Positions 43,913-51,715 of a stretch of DNA of 64,000 nucleotides are shown here, piece after piece. The notes beneath the pieces were generated by a model that saw only the letters and a program-made list of their open reading frames with translations, was not told where the DNA came from and did not search any database. The position numbers and the translations under genes were made by a program. The DNA lies in NCBI RefSeq assembly GCF_029278605.1, contig NZ_CP119573.1:434001-498000 (forward strand), given 5' to 3'. Source of the DNA: Cupriavidus sp. WKF15 (GTDB lineage Bacteria; Pseudomonadota; Gammaproteobacteria; Burkholderiales; Burkholderiaceae). The first letter of the stretch is position 1; each line of letters opens with the position of its first letter.

Positions 43913-44128
43913 TTAATCCTGCCAGGCATCCCGACGGTCACACAGCCGCGGTGCACCGAGAGGCGTAGCCAGTTCGATGTGGGCCCCAAAAAAAGAAGCC
44001 CACGCGCGGGGTGCTCGTAGGCTTTCCAGGACTGCTTCAGAGCCAGTTAGCTCTGGTATGAATATAAACGTGCTTACATGAGGTGTAAATCCCGCTTCTA
44101 TCAGTGAAGGCCCCAATTGAATGCGCAT
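43913..44128 (-). CDS. Hypothetical 71-aa protein with atypical codon use
   Basis: An open frame of 71 residues (MRIQLGPSLIEAGFTPHVST...) inside an AT-richer spacer. It uses codons such as CTA, ATA, ACT and TTT that are rare in neighbouring genes. It has no recognised domain and no clear ribosome binding site. It could be a foreign remnant, a decayed gene or chance. Confidence 0.3.
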   Translation of the reverse strand: MRIQLGPSLIEAGFTPHVSTFIFIPELTGSEAVLESLRAPRAWASFFGAHIELATPLGAPRLCDRRDAWQD

Positions 44129-44614
44129 AGAAAGCCACTTTTCGGCGCCGTTCGGCCTGGGTCCGGAGTTTCGGGATCATCCTATGTCAGTGCACACTTA
44201 TGTGCAAATTGCCAGTTTGTAAGCATTTCAGGAAGTCTTCGGCCGGTCTGTCGGCCTCGGTCGACAGACCTCTAACTCAAACGAGTTAGAAAATGCAACC
44301 AATTATCTAGAGCAAAACCTCTAGCTCATTGACGAGGAATCGATCCGTCGGTGTTTGTAAAAATTTGTTACTCTCGTCCCTGAAGTATTCCCCTTCTCAC
44401 TTGGCCGCACCGGTCGCCGGCAAGCGCGTGAAAGACAAGGACCCACGTCCGGATCCGGCGCACGCCGCGGCGCACACGGGGCCTGCGCCTGTTGCCGGTA
44501 CCGGGAGCGAATGTTTCGCCCATCGCGCTGACAGGACCATACTAGTTAACAGTACTAGTAGTCGGCGGACCGCCATCAGCCGCCAGAACCCATGCGGGCT
44601 CTTCCGGAGTCGTT
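44129..44614. other. AT-richer spacer with a row of hairpins, between chemoreceptor and Hfq-like gene
   Basis: Within ~80 bp there are three consecutive inverted repeats: GGTCTGTCG/CGACAGACC (44245-44270), TCTAACTC-AAAC-GAGTTAGA (44271-44290, perfect) and CTAGAG-CAAAAC-CTCTAG (44307-44324, perfect). Further on, TACTAGT occurs twice 13 bp apart (44540-44546, 44553-44559). The rest of the spacer shows no gene. This is either a structured RNA or leader, or a cluster of operators. Confidence 0.55.
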
Positions 44615-44935
44615 GTGAAGAAGGAAACCAGGCCCCCGCGAAACAGCCGGAAGCTGCAGCACCAGCAACTTGCGCCCCATGCTGTCAGCCGCGCTCCGGT
44701 CGTCGTCTATCTGTGCAATGGCACCCGGCTGCAAGGCGTGGTGATCGCCCTGGACGACTATTTGCTGATGCTCGCGAAGGACGTGCACGACAGCAAGCCG
44801 CTTGTCGTATACAAGCACGCCATTGCCATGATCACACCGGCCGGCGCCGGGGGCGAAGCCCTGCCTGCGCCCGAAGCCGATACGGCGCCGGGGTTCGTGC
44901 CTATCTATATGCCGCGCAAGCGCCGGCGGCGATAA
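44615..44935 (+). CDS. Divergent Hfq-like Sm protein
   Basis: A 106-aa protein with a recognisable Sm fold: PVVVYLCNGTRLQGVVIALDD (Sm1) and VVYKHAIAMITPA (Sm2, with the Hfq-typical YKHAI). Aligned to E. coli Hfq, Gln8 and Lys56/His57 are kept. The rim arginines 16/17 are Ala/Val, Phe42 is Tyr, and a short insertion (DVHDSKP) lengthens the loop before Sm2. The N-terminus is longer and basic, and the C-terminus ends in RKRRRR. It is therefore not the housekeeping Hfq. The GTG start at 44615 has GGAG five bases upstream. It sits 207 bp upstream of fliC, in the same direction. An RNA-binding role in flagellar control is inference. Confidence 0.75.
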   Translation: MKKETRPPRNSRKLQHQQLAPHAVSRAPVVVYLCNGTRLQGVVIALDDYLLMLAKDVHDSKPLVVYKHAIAMITPAGAGGEALPAPEADTAPGFVPIYMPRKRRRR

Positions 44936-45018
44936 AGCGCACCGTTACCCCGCGCGGCGACCCAGGGCGCCCCAGACCGCAGTCGCCCCTCTGTTGCGAT
45001 CCACCGAAAAGATCACTC

Positions 45019-45045
45019 TAAACCTTTCCGGACACGTGTCGATAA
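45019..45045 (+). promoter_or_regulatory. Sigma-28 (FliA) promoter of fliC
   Basis: TAAA-N15-GTCGATAA matches the sigma-28 consensus TAAA-N15-GCCGATAA with one mismatch and correct spacing. It leaves an ~85-nt leader before the fliC start, whose ribosome binding site is AGGAG. Confidence 0.9.
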
Positions 45046-45142
45046 CCCAAGCAACGGAGGCACTCTACGCCCTGCAAAGCAGGCTGCCGACGTTACGGCT
45101 AGCAGCCGGAATGCCAAAAAACTTTGCATACAGGAGTCGTAA

Positions 45143-46435
45143 ATGGCGCAAGTCATTAATACCAATTCGTTGTCTCTGATGACTCAGAACAACCTGACCG
45201 CTTCGCAATCGCAGCTGAACACCGCGATCCAACGCCTGTCGTCGGGCCTGCGCATCAACAGCGCCAAGGATGACGCTGCTGGCCAAGCCATTGCGAACCG
45301 CTTCACCGCCAACATCCGCGGCCTGACCCAAGCCCAGCGCAACGCCAACGACGGCATCTCGCTGGCGCAGACGACCGAGGGCGCGCTGACTGAAGTAAAC
45401 AACAACCTGCAGCGTATCCGTGAACTGAGTGTGCAGGCTGCCAACGGCTCGAACTCGTCGTCGGACCTGAAGTCGATTCAAGACGAAATCACCCAGCGCC
45501 TGGCTGAAATCGACCGTACTTCGCAACAGACCGATTTCAATGGTGTGAAGGTTCTGTCGAGCAGCGCCAAGCCACTGTCGATTCAAGTCGGCGCTAACGA
45601 CGGCGAAACCATTTCGATCGACCTCAAGCAGATCGACTCCTCCACCCTGGGCCTGAATGGCTTCACTGTCGCCAATAATAGCCTGAGCGTCAGCAACCCG
45701 ATTACCACCGTTGCTGCCGGCGGCGCCGCGGCTGCCGTCAATGTGGACCTGTCGGCCGCTGCCACCTCGCTGGGCGTCAACGCCGGATCGCTGTCGCTGC
45801 GCAATGTTACTGGAACTGGCGACTACGTCGTCCAGAGCGGCAACGACTACTATGCTGCATCCGTCGATCAGACCACGGGCGCTGTTAAGCTAAACACCGT
45901 TGACATCACCGTCGCAGATGCAGCCAACGGCAATTCGGCTGGTTCCGCCGTAACGGGTATGCTCGTCAAGGTTGGTGCAAACGCCGGTGGTACCGCTACT
46001 GGCTACATCACCATCCAGAACAAAAACTACGCGGTTGCAGGTTCTGCACTGGCGGATGGCGGCGCGGCCGGCACGCTGAACGACAACCAGACTGCGACGA
46101 CGATCAACCTGAGCGCCAACGGTGCTACTGCCGCCAATGCAGAGTTTACTGGCGCTGCTACCGCTTCGCCGCTGGCCAAGATCGACGCCGCACTGAAGAC
46201 GGTTGATGACCTGCGCAGCTCGCTGGGTGCCGTGCAAAACCGCTTCGACTCGGCCATCGCCAACCTGGGCACGACCGTGACCAACCTGTCGTCCTCGCGT
46301 TCGCGCATCCAGGATGCTGACTACGCAACGGAAGTGTCGAACATGACCCGCGCGAACATCCTGCAACAAGCTGGTACGTCGGTTCTGGCGCAAGCCAACC
46401 AGACCACCCAAGGCGTGCTGTCGCTGCTGCGTTAA
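45143..46435 (+). CDS. fliC: Flagellin
   Basis: A 430-aa flagellin. The conserved N-terminal D0/D1 domain (AQVINTNSLSLMTQNNLTAS, then LSSGLRINSAKDDAAGQAIA) and C-terminal domain (SRIQDADYATEVSNMTRANI, LAQANQTTQGVLSLLR) are complete. They flank a variable D2/D3 centre (~180-340) rich in Thr, Ala, Gly and Asn. It is exported through the flagellar tube and polymerises into the filament. It is transcribed alone from a sigma-28 promoter and closed by a strong terminator. Confidence 0.97.
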   Translation: MAQVINTNSLSLMTQNNLTASQSQLNTAIQRLSSGLRINSAKDDAAGQAIANRFTANIRGLTQAQRNANDGISLAQTTEGALTEVNNNLQRIRELSVQAANGSNSSSDLKSIQDEITQRLAEIDRTSQQTDFNGVKVLSSSAKPLSIQVGANDGETISIDLKQIDSSTLGLNGFTVANNSLSVSNPITTVAAGGAAAAVNVDLSAAATSLGVNAGSLSLRNVTGTGDYVVQSGNDYYAASVDQTTGAVKLNTVDITVADAANGNSAGSAVTGMLVKVGANAGGTATGYITIQNKNYAVAGSALADGGAAGTLNDNQTATTINLSANGATAANAEFTGAATASPLAKIDAALKTVDDLRSSLGAVQNRFDSAIANLGTTVTNLSSSRSRIQDADYATEVSNMTRANILQQAGTSVLAQANQTTQGVLSLLR

Positions 46436-46448
46436 TCGCAACTGCGCT

Positions 46449-46488
46449 GGCAAAAAAGGCTGGGCCGCAAGGCCTGGCCTTTTTTGCC
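46449..46488 (+). terminator. Intrinsic terminator of fliC
   Basis: A long imperfect stem, GGCAAAAAAGGC and GCCTTTTTTGCC arms around a GGGCC-GCAA-GGCC core, contains the T-tract in its descending arm. It lies 13 bp after the fliC stop and would stop most transcription before flaG. Confidence 0.85.
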
Positions 46489-46493
46489 GGGAG

Positions 46494-46525
46494 CGCTTTG
46501 CAGGCAGACCACTGCCTGCAAAGCG
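46494..46525 (+). terminator. Second perfect hairpin between fliC and flaG
   Basis: CGCTTTGCAGGCAG and its exact complement form a 14-bp perfect stem around ACCA, followed by TTTCC. Only five bases separate it from the fliC terminator. It may be a back-up terminator, or a leader structure controlling flaG-fliD. Confidence 0.6.
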
Positions 46526-46565
46526 TTTCCGACGTTGAACCACGCCAAACCGGACGGAGCAAACC

Positions 46566-46937
46566 ATGGCGTCTTCCCCGACAGTGACCCCGATCGCAGT
46601 GCGACTGCCATCCGAAGTGCCCACAGGCGCCATTGCCACACCGGTTGCGGCAGACACCCAGACGCGCGGTGGTGCCCGCAAGCCCGATGCCGAGCGTACG
46701 AAAGTTTCCGGCGTACCCGCCGAGACGTCAGCGGCAGTTGGGGAATTGGTAGACGTGCTGAAGTCCACGTCAATCAGTCTTCGCTTCGAAATTGACGACA
46801 TCACTCACCGCGTCATCACCAAGGTAGTCGACAAGGAAACTGGCGAACTGATCCGGCAGATGCCCACCGTGGAAGTCCTGCGGATTGCGCGCGCCATGGA
46901 CAAGCTGCAAGGGCTGTTCGTCAGCCAGGCCGTGTAA
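46566..46937 (+). CDS. flaG: FlaG family protein
   Basis: A 123-aa protein. The N-terminal half is variable, and the C-terminal FlaG domain is clear (STSISLRFEIDDITHRVITK, then ETGELIRQMPTVEVLRIARA). FlaG affects filament length and stability and is regularly encoded between fliC and fliD. It is followed 50 bp later by fliD. Confidence 0.9.
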   Translation: MASSPTVTPIAVRLPSEVPTGAIATPVAADTQTRGGARKPDAERTKVSGVPAETSAAVGELVDVLKSTSISLRFEIDDITHRVITKVVDKETGELIRQMPTVEVLRIARAMDKLQGLFVSQAV

Positions 46938-46987
46938 GCGCGGCCACCACGCAAAGCAACATCAGTTGAAGAAGAGGTAACAAAAAA

Positions 46988-48406
46988 ATGGCATCGATCT
47001 CCTCCCTCGGCGTTGGCTCCAATCTGGACCTGAACACCCTGCTTTCCCAGTTGCAAACTGCCGAGCAGGCTCCTCTCGATGCCATCAACGCGCAGGCCAA
47101 GAGCTACCAGGCCAAGCTGTCAGCCTTCGGCCAGGTGCAAAGCGTGGTAAGCGCCTACCAGGCCGCCGCCAAGAAGCTCGCCGACGCGACCACTTTTGCC
47201 GCCGTCAAGGCGACCGTGGGTTCGACCGACGTCATATCAGTGTCTACGGCGTCCAATGCAGTGCCCGGCAACTACAGCATCACCGTCGGCACGCTTGCGA
47301 CGGCCCAATCGCTGGTCAGCGGCGGGGTTGCGGACCAGAAGACTGCGATTGCAGGCAGTGGCGGCGATATCGTGTTCGATTTCGGCGAGGCGCTGGCCAC
47401 CGACGCAACGGCCACGCCGACGAGCACGAAGAAGGTCACCATTGCCGCCAACGCCTCATTGGCCGATATCCGAGATGCCATCAACAAAGCCGGCATCGGC
47501 GTCACGGCAAGCATCGTCAACGACGGCAGCAGCACGCCTTACCGCCTGGTCCTGACTTCGGACAAGACCGGTACGCAGGCCACCATGCGCGTATCGTCGG
47601 CAACCACCGAGTTGAACAACCTGGTTGCCTTTGATCCTGCCCCGACGGCCACCAGCAACGCCATGGAGCAAAAGGTACCGCCGGCCAATGCCACGCTGAA
47701 GATCAACGGCATCGACGTCGTGAGCCAGAGCAATACCGTGGTCGACGCCGCGCAGGGCGTGACGATGAGCCTGACCAAGACCGGCACCACGTCACTGACG
47801 ATCACGCGTGACAACGATTCCATCAAGTCGTCAATCCAGGCATTCGTCACGGCGTACAACAACATCCAGAGCACGGCCCAGACGCTGACGGCGTTCGACA
47901 CGACAGCAAAAACGTCTGCCGCGCTGACCGGCGACAGCACGCTGCGCTCGATCCAGCAGCGCCTGCGCTCGATGCTTGGCGGCACCATGCCGAACGGCAA
48001 CGGCGGCACTATCACGCTGGCGGACATCGGCATCAAGTTCGATGCCAAGGAAGGCACCATGTCCCTCGACGACACCAAGCTGACCAAGGCGCTCAACACC
48101 AACCTGGGCGGTGTCACCGCCATGTTCTCGAGCACGACGGACACCGGTGGCATCGGCAAGCGGGTGAGCGACTATGTCGACGGGCTGACCCAGACCAATG
48201 GTACGCTCAAGAATGCCCAGGACGGCATCACGCAGACGTTGAAAGACCTGGAAAAGAACTACAACAGCACGCAGGACCGCATTACCGCCACCATGGACCG
48301 CTACAAGGCCCAGTTCACCCAGCTCGACCTGCTGGTCAGCCAGATGAACCGCACCAGCAGCTACCTGACGCAGCAGTTCTCCGCGCTGAGCAATTCGAAC
48401 AAGTAA
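46988..48406 (+). CDS. fliD: Flagellar filament capping protein FliD
   Basis: A 472-aa cap protein (HAP2). The N-terminal segment (SISSLGVGSNLDLNTLLSQL) and C-terminal coiled coil (RYKAQFTQLDLLVSQMNRTS, SYLTQQFSALSNSNK) are typical, with FliD_N (~10-110) and FliD_C (~240-460) domains between. It sits on the filament tip and helps flagellin fold. The AGAGG site upstream is good. First of fliD-fliS-fliT. Confidence 0.95.
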   Translation: MASISSLGVGSNLDLNTLLSQLQTAEQAPLDAINAQAKSYQAKLSAFGQVQSVVSAYQAAAKKLADATTFAAVKATVGSTDVISVSTASNAVPGNYSITVGTLATAQSLVSGGVADQKTAIAGSGGDIVFDFGEALATDATATPTSTKKVTIAANASLADIRDAINKAGIGVTASIVNDGSSTPYRLVLTSDKTGTQATMRVSSATTELNNLVAFDPAPTATSNAMEQKVPPANATLKINGIDVVSQSNTVVDAAQGVTMSLTKTGTTSLTITRDNDSIKSSIQAFVTAYNNIQSTAQTLTAFDTTAKTSAALTGDSTLRSIQQRLRSMLGGTMPNGNGGTITLADIGIKFDAKEGTMSLDDTKLTKALNTNLGGVTAMFSSTTDTGGIGKRVSDYVDGLTQTNGTLKNAQDGITQTLKDLEKNYNSTQDRITATMDRYKAQFTQLDLLVSQMNRTSSYLTQQFSALSNSNK

Positions 48407-48425
48407 CCGCCCCGGGAGCCAATCC

Positions 48426-48851
48426 ATGTTCGCCCGCCAAGCCATCAACGCCTACGCCCAGGTAGGCGTCCAGACCGGCGCCATGAGCGCCAGTCCGCAC
48501 AAGCTGATCACGATGCTGTATGACGGCGCCCGCGCCGCCATCGCACGGGCGAAGTTCCACATGGAAGCCGGCGAGATCGTGGCGAAGGGCAACGCCATTT
48601 CCAAGGCAATCGAGATCATCGACAACGGCCTGCGCGCAGTGCTGGACCATGAGGCAGGCGGCGAGATTTCCGCCAACCTCGAATCCCTGTACGAATACAT
48701 GGTGCGCCGGCTGATGCTGGCCAACCTGCGCAGCGATGTGGCGCTGCTCAACGAAGTCGATGCATTGCTGGAGAATCTGGCCTCCGCCTGGGCACAGATC
48801 GACGAAGCTGCACAGCAGGCGGACCACCAACCTGCCCTGCAAGGCAACTGA
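48426..48851 (+). CDS. fliS: Flagellin export chaperone FliS
   Basis: A 141-aa helical chaperone with the FliS signature: YAQVGVQTGAMSASPHKLIT at the start, LYDGARAAIARAK, and the ISANLESLYEYMVRRLMLAN segment. It binds the C-terminus of flagellin in the cytoplasm before export. It follows fliD by 19 bp and precedes fliT by one base. Confidence 0.95.
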   Translation: MFARQAINAYAQVGVQTGAMSASPHKLITMLYDGARAAIARAKFHMEAGEIVAKGNAISKAIEIIDNGLRAVLDHEAGGEISANLESLYEYMVRRLMLANLRSDVALLNEVDALLENLASAWAQIDEAAQQADHQPALQGN

Positions 48852-48852
48852 G

Positions 48853-49185
48853 ATGACTCACTTCTCCCCCATCGTCACTTGCTACGAGGAAATCCTCGTG
48901 CTGTCTGGCCGCATGTTCGAAGCCGCACAAGCCGCAGACTGGGATACCGTCACCGAGCAGCAGCGCGGCTACCTGGCACTTGTCGACCGGCTGCGCCAGC
49001 TCGACCACGAAGCCCCGTTCTCCGACGCCGAGCGCATGCGCCGCTACCAGTTGCTGGACCGCATCCTGACCTACGACGCACGCATCCGTGATCTGGCCGT
49101 GCCTGAACTCCGGCGCATCGGCAGCCTGCTGACCAGCTCGCGCCGCCAGTTCGAGCTGTCGGCCGCCTACGGCGCGACCGCATAA
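48853..49185 (+). CDS. fliT: Flagellar chaperone FliT
   Basis: A 110-aa all-helical protein (YEEILVLSGRMFEAAQAADW, LVDRLRQLDHEAP, IRDLAVPELRRIGSLLTSSR) in the standard place after fliS. FliT escorts the cap protein FliD and may inhibit FlhDC. Sequence conservation in this family is low, so the call leans on position and length. Confidence 0.88.
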   Translation: MTHFSPIVTCYEEILVLSGRMFEAAQAADWDTVTEQQRGYLALVDRLRQLDHEAPFSDAERMRRYQLLDRILTYDARIRDLAVPELRRIGSLLTSSRRQFELSAAYGATA

Positions 49186-49235
49186 GGTCCTGACTGGCGG
49201 GCCCCGGTGCCCGCCTCATCGTCTGTTCCGGCCCG

Positions 49236-50561
49236 ATGACCGGCATCCTCCTCCCTCCCGGGCTGACTTCCGCCCAGACGCTCGATCCACAGCAACTGCG
49301 CACGGGTCTCTCCACGCTCGACAAGGTCGCGCTGCTCCAACCCGTGCTGGACGCGTCCAAGTCGGGCGTGCAGAACTCGACCGACCAGGCCATCCGCAAC
49401 AGCCAGGCAGCCAGGGCCGCCAACGGCCAGCCTGGCCAGAACACGCTGCTGCCGGGTGCCTCCACGCGCGAGTCCCTTAGCTTTGCCGCGCGCGCGATCC
49501 TGACGCTGATGGATGGCACGCCTCCCCAGCCCCTGCGCTCGGCCGGCCCCGTGCTGCCGGCACCGCCGACGGCGGGCAGCAGCGCGGCCGTGGCGACCGC
49601 ACTGGCCGCGCTGGTGGATGAGAGCGGACTGTTCTACGAATCGCACCTGTCACAGTGGGTCGCGGGTGCGCGCCCGCTGGCCAGCATCCTGCAGCAGCCG
49701 CAAGCGCCGCTCGGGCAACCGGCCCAGCCCAACGCACCGTTCCTGCCGCCAGGCGCCAAAGCCGGGCCGGATGCACCGATGCTGACTTACAGCGGCCCAT
49801 CGGCCAGCAGCGGTTCGGCACCGCCGGATCTGCCGCGTGCCCCCGGCCCGACCATTCCCGCATCGCAACTGCTCGCCGAAGCGCTCGCTGCACCGGGCAA
49901 CCCGCGTGTCGCCCACAGCCACGCGCCGGCCGAACAGGGGGTGCGTCAGGGAACGGGTTCGCACTCCTCTTACAGCAAGGACGCATCGCCGGCGGACGGC
50001 ATGCCGTCGCGGCCCTCCGCCGGCTCGGTCGCGACGCAGGCCTACCAGCCCACTGCCGATGCCGCGCGCGCACCGGCGCAGGCCGCGGCGCCGCGCCACA
50101 GTGTGCTGATGGACCTTGGCGCCGGCACCGGGGCCGCCCAGCAGCAAGCACCCCAAGACCCCGCGATTCACCCGTCCACCGAGGCCACCGTGCGCCAGCA
50201 GCTCGAACTGCTGGCTACCCAGCAGTTCCGCTTCGCCGGCGAAGCCTGGCCCGGCACGCCGATGGAATGGGACATCACGCGCCGGGACGATGGCACCGCC
50301 GGACAGGATGCGTCGGATGCCGCCCGCCAGTGGTCCAGCCGCCTGCAGCTGCAACTGCCCAGGCTCGGCCTGGTGGAGGTCGTGCTGACGCTCGGCCCGA
50401 ACGGCCTGGAAGCGCGCCTGGCCACCGCCGAGACCGACGTCGCCGCGCGCTTCATCGAGGCACGCCCGCAGTTGCGCAACCAGCTCGAAGCACAGGGCAT
50501 CGTGCTCCGGCAACTGAACGTGGAAACACGTGACAGCATGGACGACGGAGGTACGGCATGA
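49236..50561 (+). CDS. FliK-like protein (hook-length control C-terminal domain)
   Basis: A 441-aa protein. The first ~330 residues are Pro/Ala/Gln-rich and low in order. The last ~110 contain a FliK_C-like fold (RLQLQLPRLGLVEVVLTLGP, LEARLATAETDVAARFIEAR, LRNQLEAQGIVLRQLNVETR). It overlaps the next gene, an FlhB C-terminal-like protein, by four bases. True FliK controls the export switch through the FlhB C-domain, so this looks like a paralogous pair. The genuine fliK is at 57109-58557. Function inferred. Confidence 0.78.
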   Translation: MTGILLPPGLTSAQTLDPQQLRTGLSTLDKVALLQPVLDASKSGVQNSTDQAIRNSQAARAANGQPGQNTLLPGASTRESLSFAARAILTLMDGTPPQPLRSAGPVLPAPPTAGSSAAVATALAALVDESGLFYESHLSQWVAGARPLASILQQPQAPLGQPAQPNAPFLPPGAKAGPDAPMLTYSGPSASSGSAPPDLPRAPGPTIPASQLLAEALAAPGNPRVAHSHAPAEQGVRQGTGSHSSYSKDASPADGMPSRPSAGSVATQAYQPTADAARAPAQAAAPRHSVLMDLGAGTGAAQQQAPQDPAIHPSTEATVRQQLELLATQQFRFAGEAWPGTPMEWDITRRDDGTAGQDASDAARQWSSRLQLQLPRLGLVEVVLTLGPNGLEARLATAETDVAARFIEARPQLRNQLEAQGIVLRQLNVETRDSMDDGGTA

Positions 50562-50839
50562 GCGAAGCCGATCCGGGACGCGGCGCCGCCCTTGCGTTGT
50601 CGTACCAGACCGACGACAAGGCGCCGCGCGTGATCGCCAAGGGATACGGCGTGGTGGCCGAGGCCATCATCGCGCGCGCGCGCGAGGCCGGCGTCTACGT
50701 GCACGGCTCGCCCACGCTCGTGAACCTGCTGATGCAGGTGGACCTGGACAGCCACATCCCGCCGCAGCTTTACGTGGCCATCGCGGAGCTGCTGGCCTGG
50801 CTCTACCAGCTCGAAGCCGGCACCGACGCGCCGGCCTGA
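50558..50839 (+). CDS. FlhB C-terminal-domain-only protein (FlhX/FlhB2-like)
   Basis: A 93-aa cytoplasmic protein homologous to the part of FlhB after the autocleavage site: ALALSYQTDDKAPRVIAKGY, VAEAIIARAREAGVYVHGSP, LVNLLMQVDLDSHIPPQLYV and AIAELLAWLYQLE. The NPTH motif and membrane domain are absent. In other bacteria such stand-alone domains can associate with FlhB and influence substrate switching. It is translationally coupled to the FliK-like gene (ATGA). Confidence 0.85.
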   Translation: MSEADPGRGAALALSYQTDDKAPRVIAKGYGVVAEAIIARAREAGVYVHGSPTLVNLLMQVDLDSHIPPQLYVAIAELLAWLYQLEAGTDAPA

Positions 50840-50857
50840 TCCCACCTCAAACGGAAA

Positions 50858-50890
50858 CAGCCCCTGCCCGCCCGCGCGGCACAGGGGCTG
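50858..50890. terminator. Hairpin between convergent flhX-like gene and fliE
   Basis: CAGCCCCTG/CAGGGGCTG, a perfect 9-bp stem with a 15-base loop, lies between two convergent transcription units. No long T-run; likely a shared terminator. Confidence 0.5.
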
Positions 50891-50937
50891 CCTGATAGCC
50901 GGACGGATCCGGCTTGCCGGCGCCATGCCGGCATGGC

Positions 50938-51261
50938 TTACACCGGCATATTCATCATTTCCTGATACGCCTGCACCAGCCGGTTCCTCACCTGCACCCC
51001 CGTCTGGAACGATACATTGGCCTTCTGCAGTTCGATCATCACATCATTGAGCGCCACACCCGGCTTGCCCAGTTCGAACGCTTCGGACAGCCCGTAGGCG
51101 CGTTCCTGCGACGCATTGATACGGCTCAGGCTGCGCTGCAGTTCGCCGGCAAAGCCGCCGGCAGCAACCGGCGCGGCGGCCTGCGAGCTGTTGCCGGTAG
51201 CGGTCTGGGCCAGGCCGCGCAGTTGCTGCAGCATGCCTTCGATGGGAGAGAGCGTGGTCAT
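50938..51261 (-). CDS. fliE: Flagellar hook-basal body protein FliE
   Basis: A 107-aa protein with the FliE signature in its C-terminal half (GGFAGELQRSLSRINASQER, GVALNDVMIELQKANVSFQT, GVQVRNRLVQAYQEMMNMPV). It links the MS ring to the rod. The start MTTLSPIEGM at 51261 gives normal length. It is transcribed alone and divergently from fliF. Confidence 0.95.
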   Translation of the reverse strand: MTTLSPIEGMLQQLRGLAQTATGNSSQAAAPVAAGGFAGELQRSLSRINASQERAYGLSEAFELGKPGVALNDVMIELQKANVSFQTGVQVRNRLVQAYQEMMNMPV

Positions 51262-51715
51262 GAAGCGGTTTTCCCCGCCGGCCCGGGTTGATGCACCGGT
51301 GCCAGCGCCTGTGGTTAGACGAATCCGACGGTAGCCACGCGCGTAAAAGTCGTCGAGACGTGCTGCAGAATTCACATCGCAGCCGGCTCGCGCGCCCTGA
51401 CCACCCAATTTCAGCGGGGCAAGCGTACCTGCCGCCCGCCCCCCTCCATCAGCCGAAATCGGGAGGAAAACCCGGCCTATTCACCAGATTGTGGGCGCCC
51501 GCGTTGGCCGATCATCGCTACCGTGCCGGAAAGGCGCGGGCCTCGCCTTGCGTTTCCCGTCCGGTGCGATGTTCCAGAACAACCATCCCGGGAGTACGCG
51601 TGTTTTCTCAGCAGCCTGAAGTGAGCCGTGCCGAAGCGAGGCGTGCCGACGTCCATGGCGGTCACCATCGCCAGAGCGATCGGGGCAACGGCCCGTCCGT
51701 GGCCGGAGCGCGCGC
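51262..51715. other. Divergent promoter region fliE/fliF
   Basis: A 454-bp spacer that must hold the promoters of fliE and of the fliFGHIJK operon. I found no gene, no good sigma-28 or sigma-54 match and no long inverted repeat. FlhDC control is expected for this class but no box could be defined. Confidence 0.45.

Noticed and set aside
44329..45021. A 230-codon plus-strand frame over the Hfq-like gene
   Set aside because: Mostly another frame of the Hfq-like gene; Cys/Arg-rich noise with no domain.
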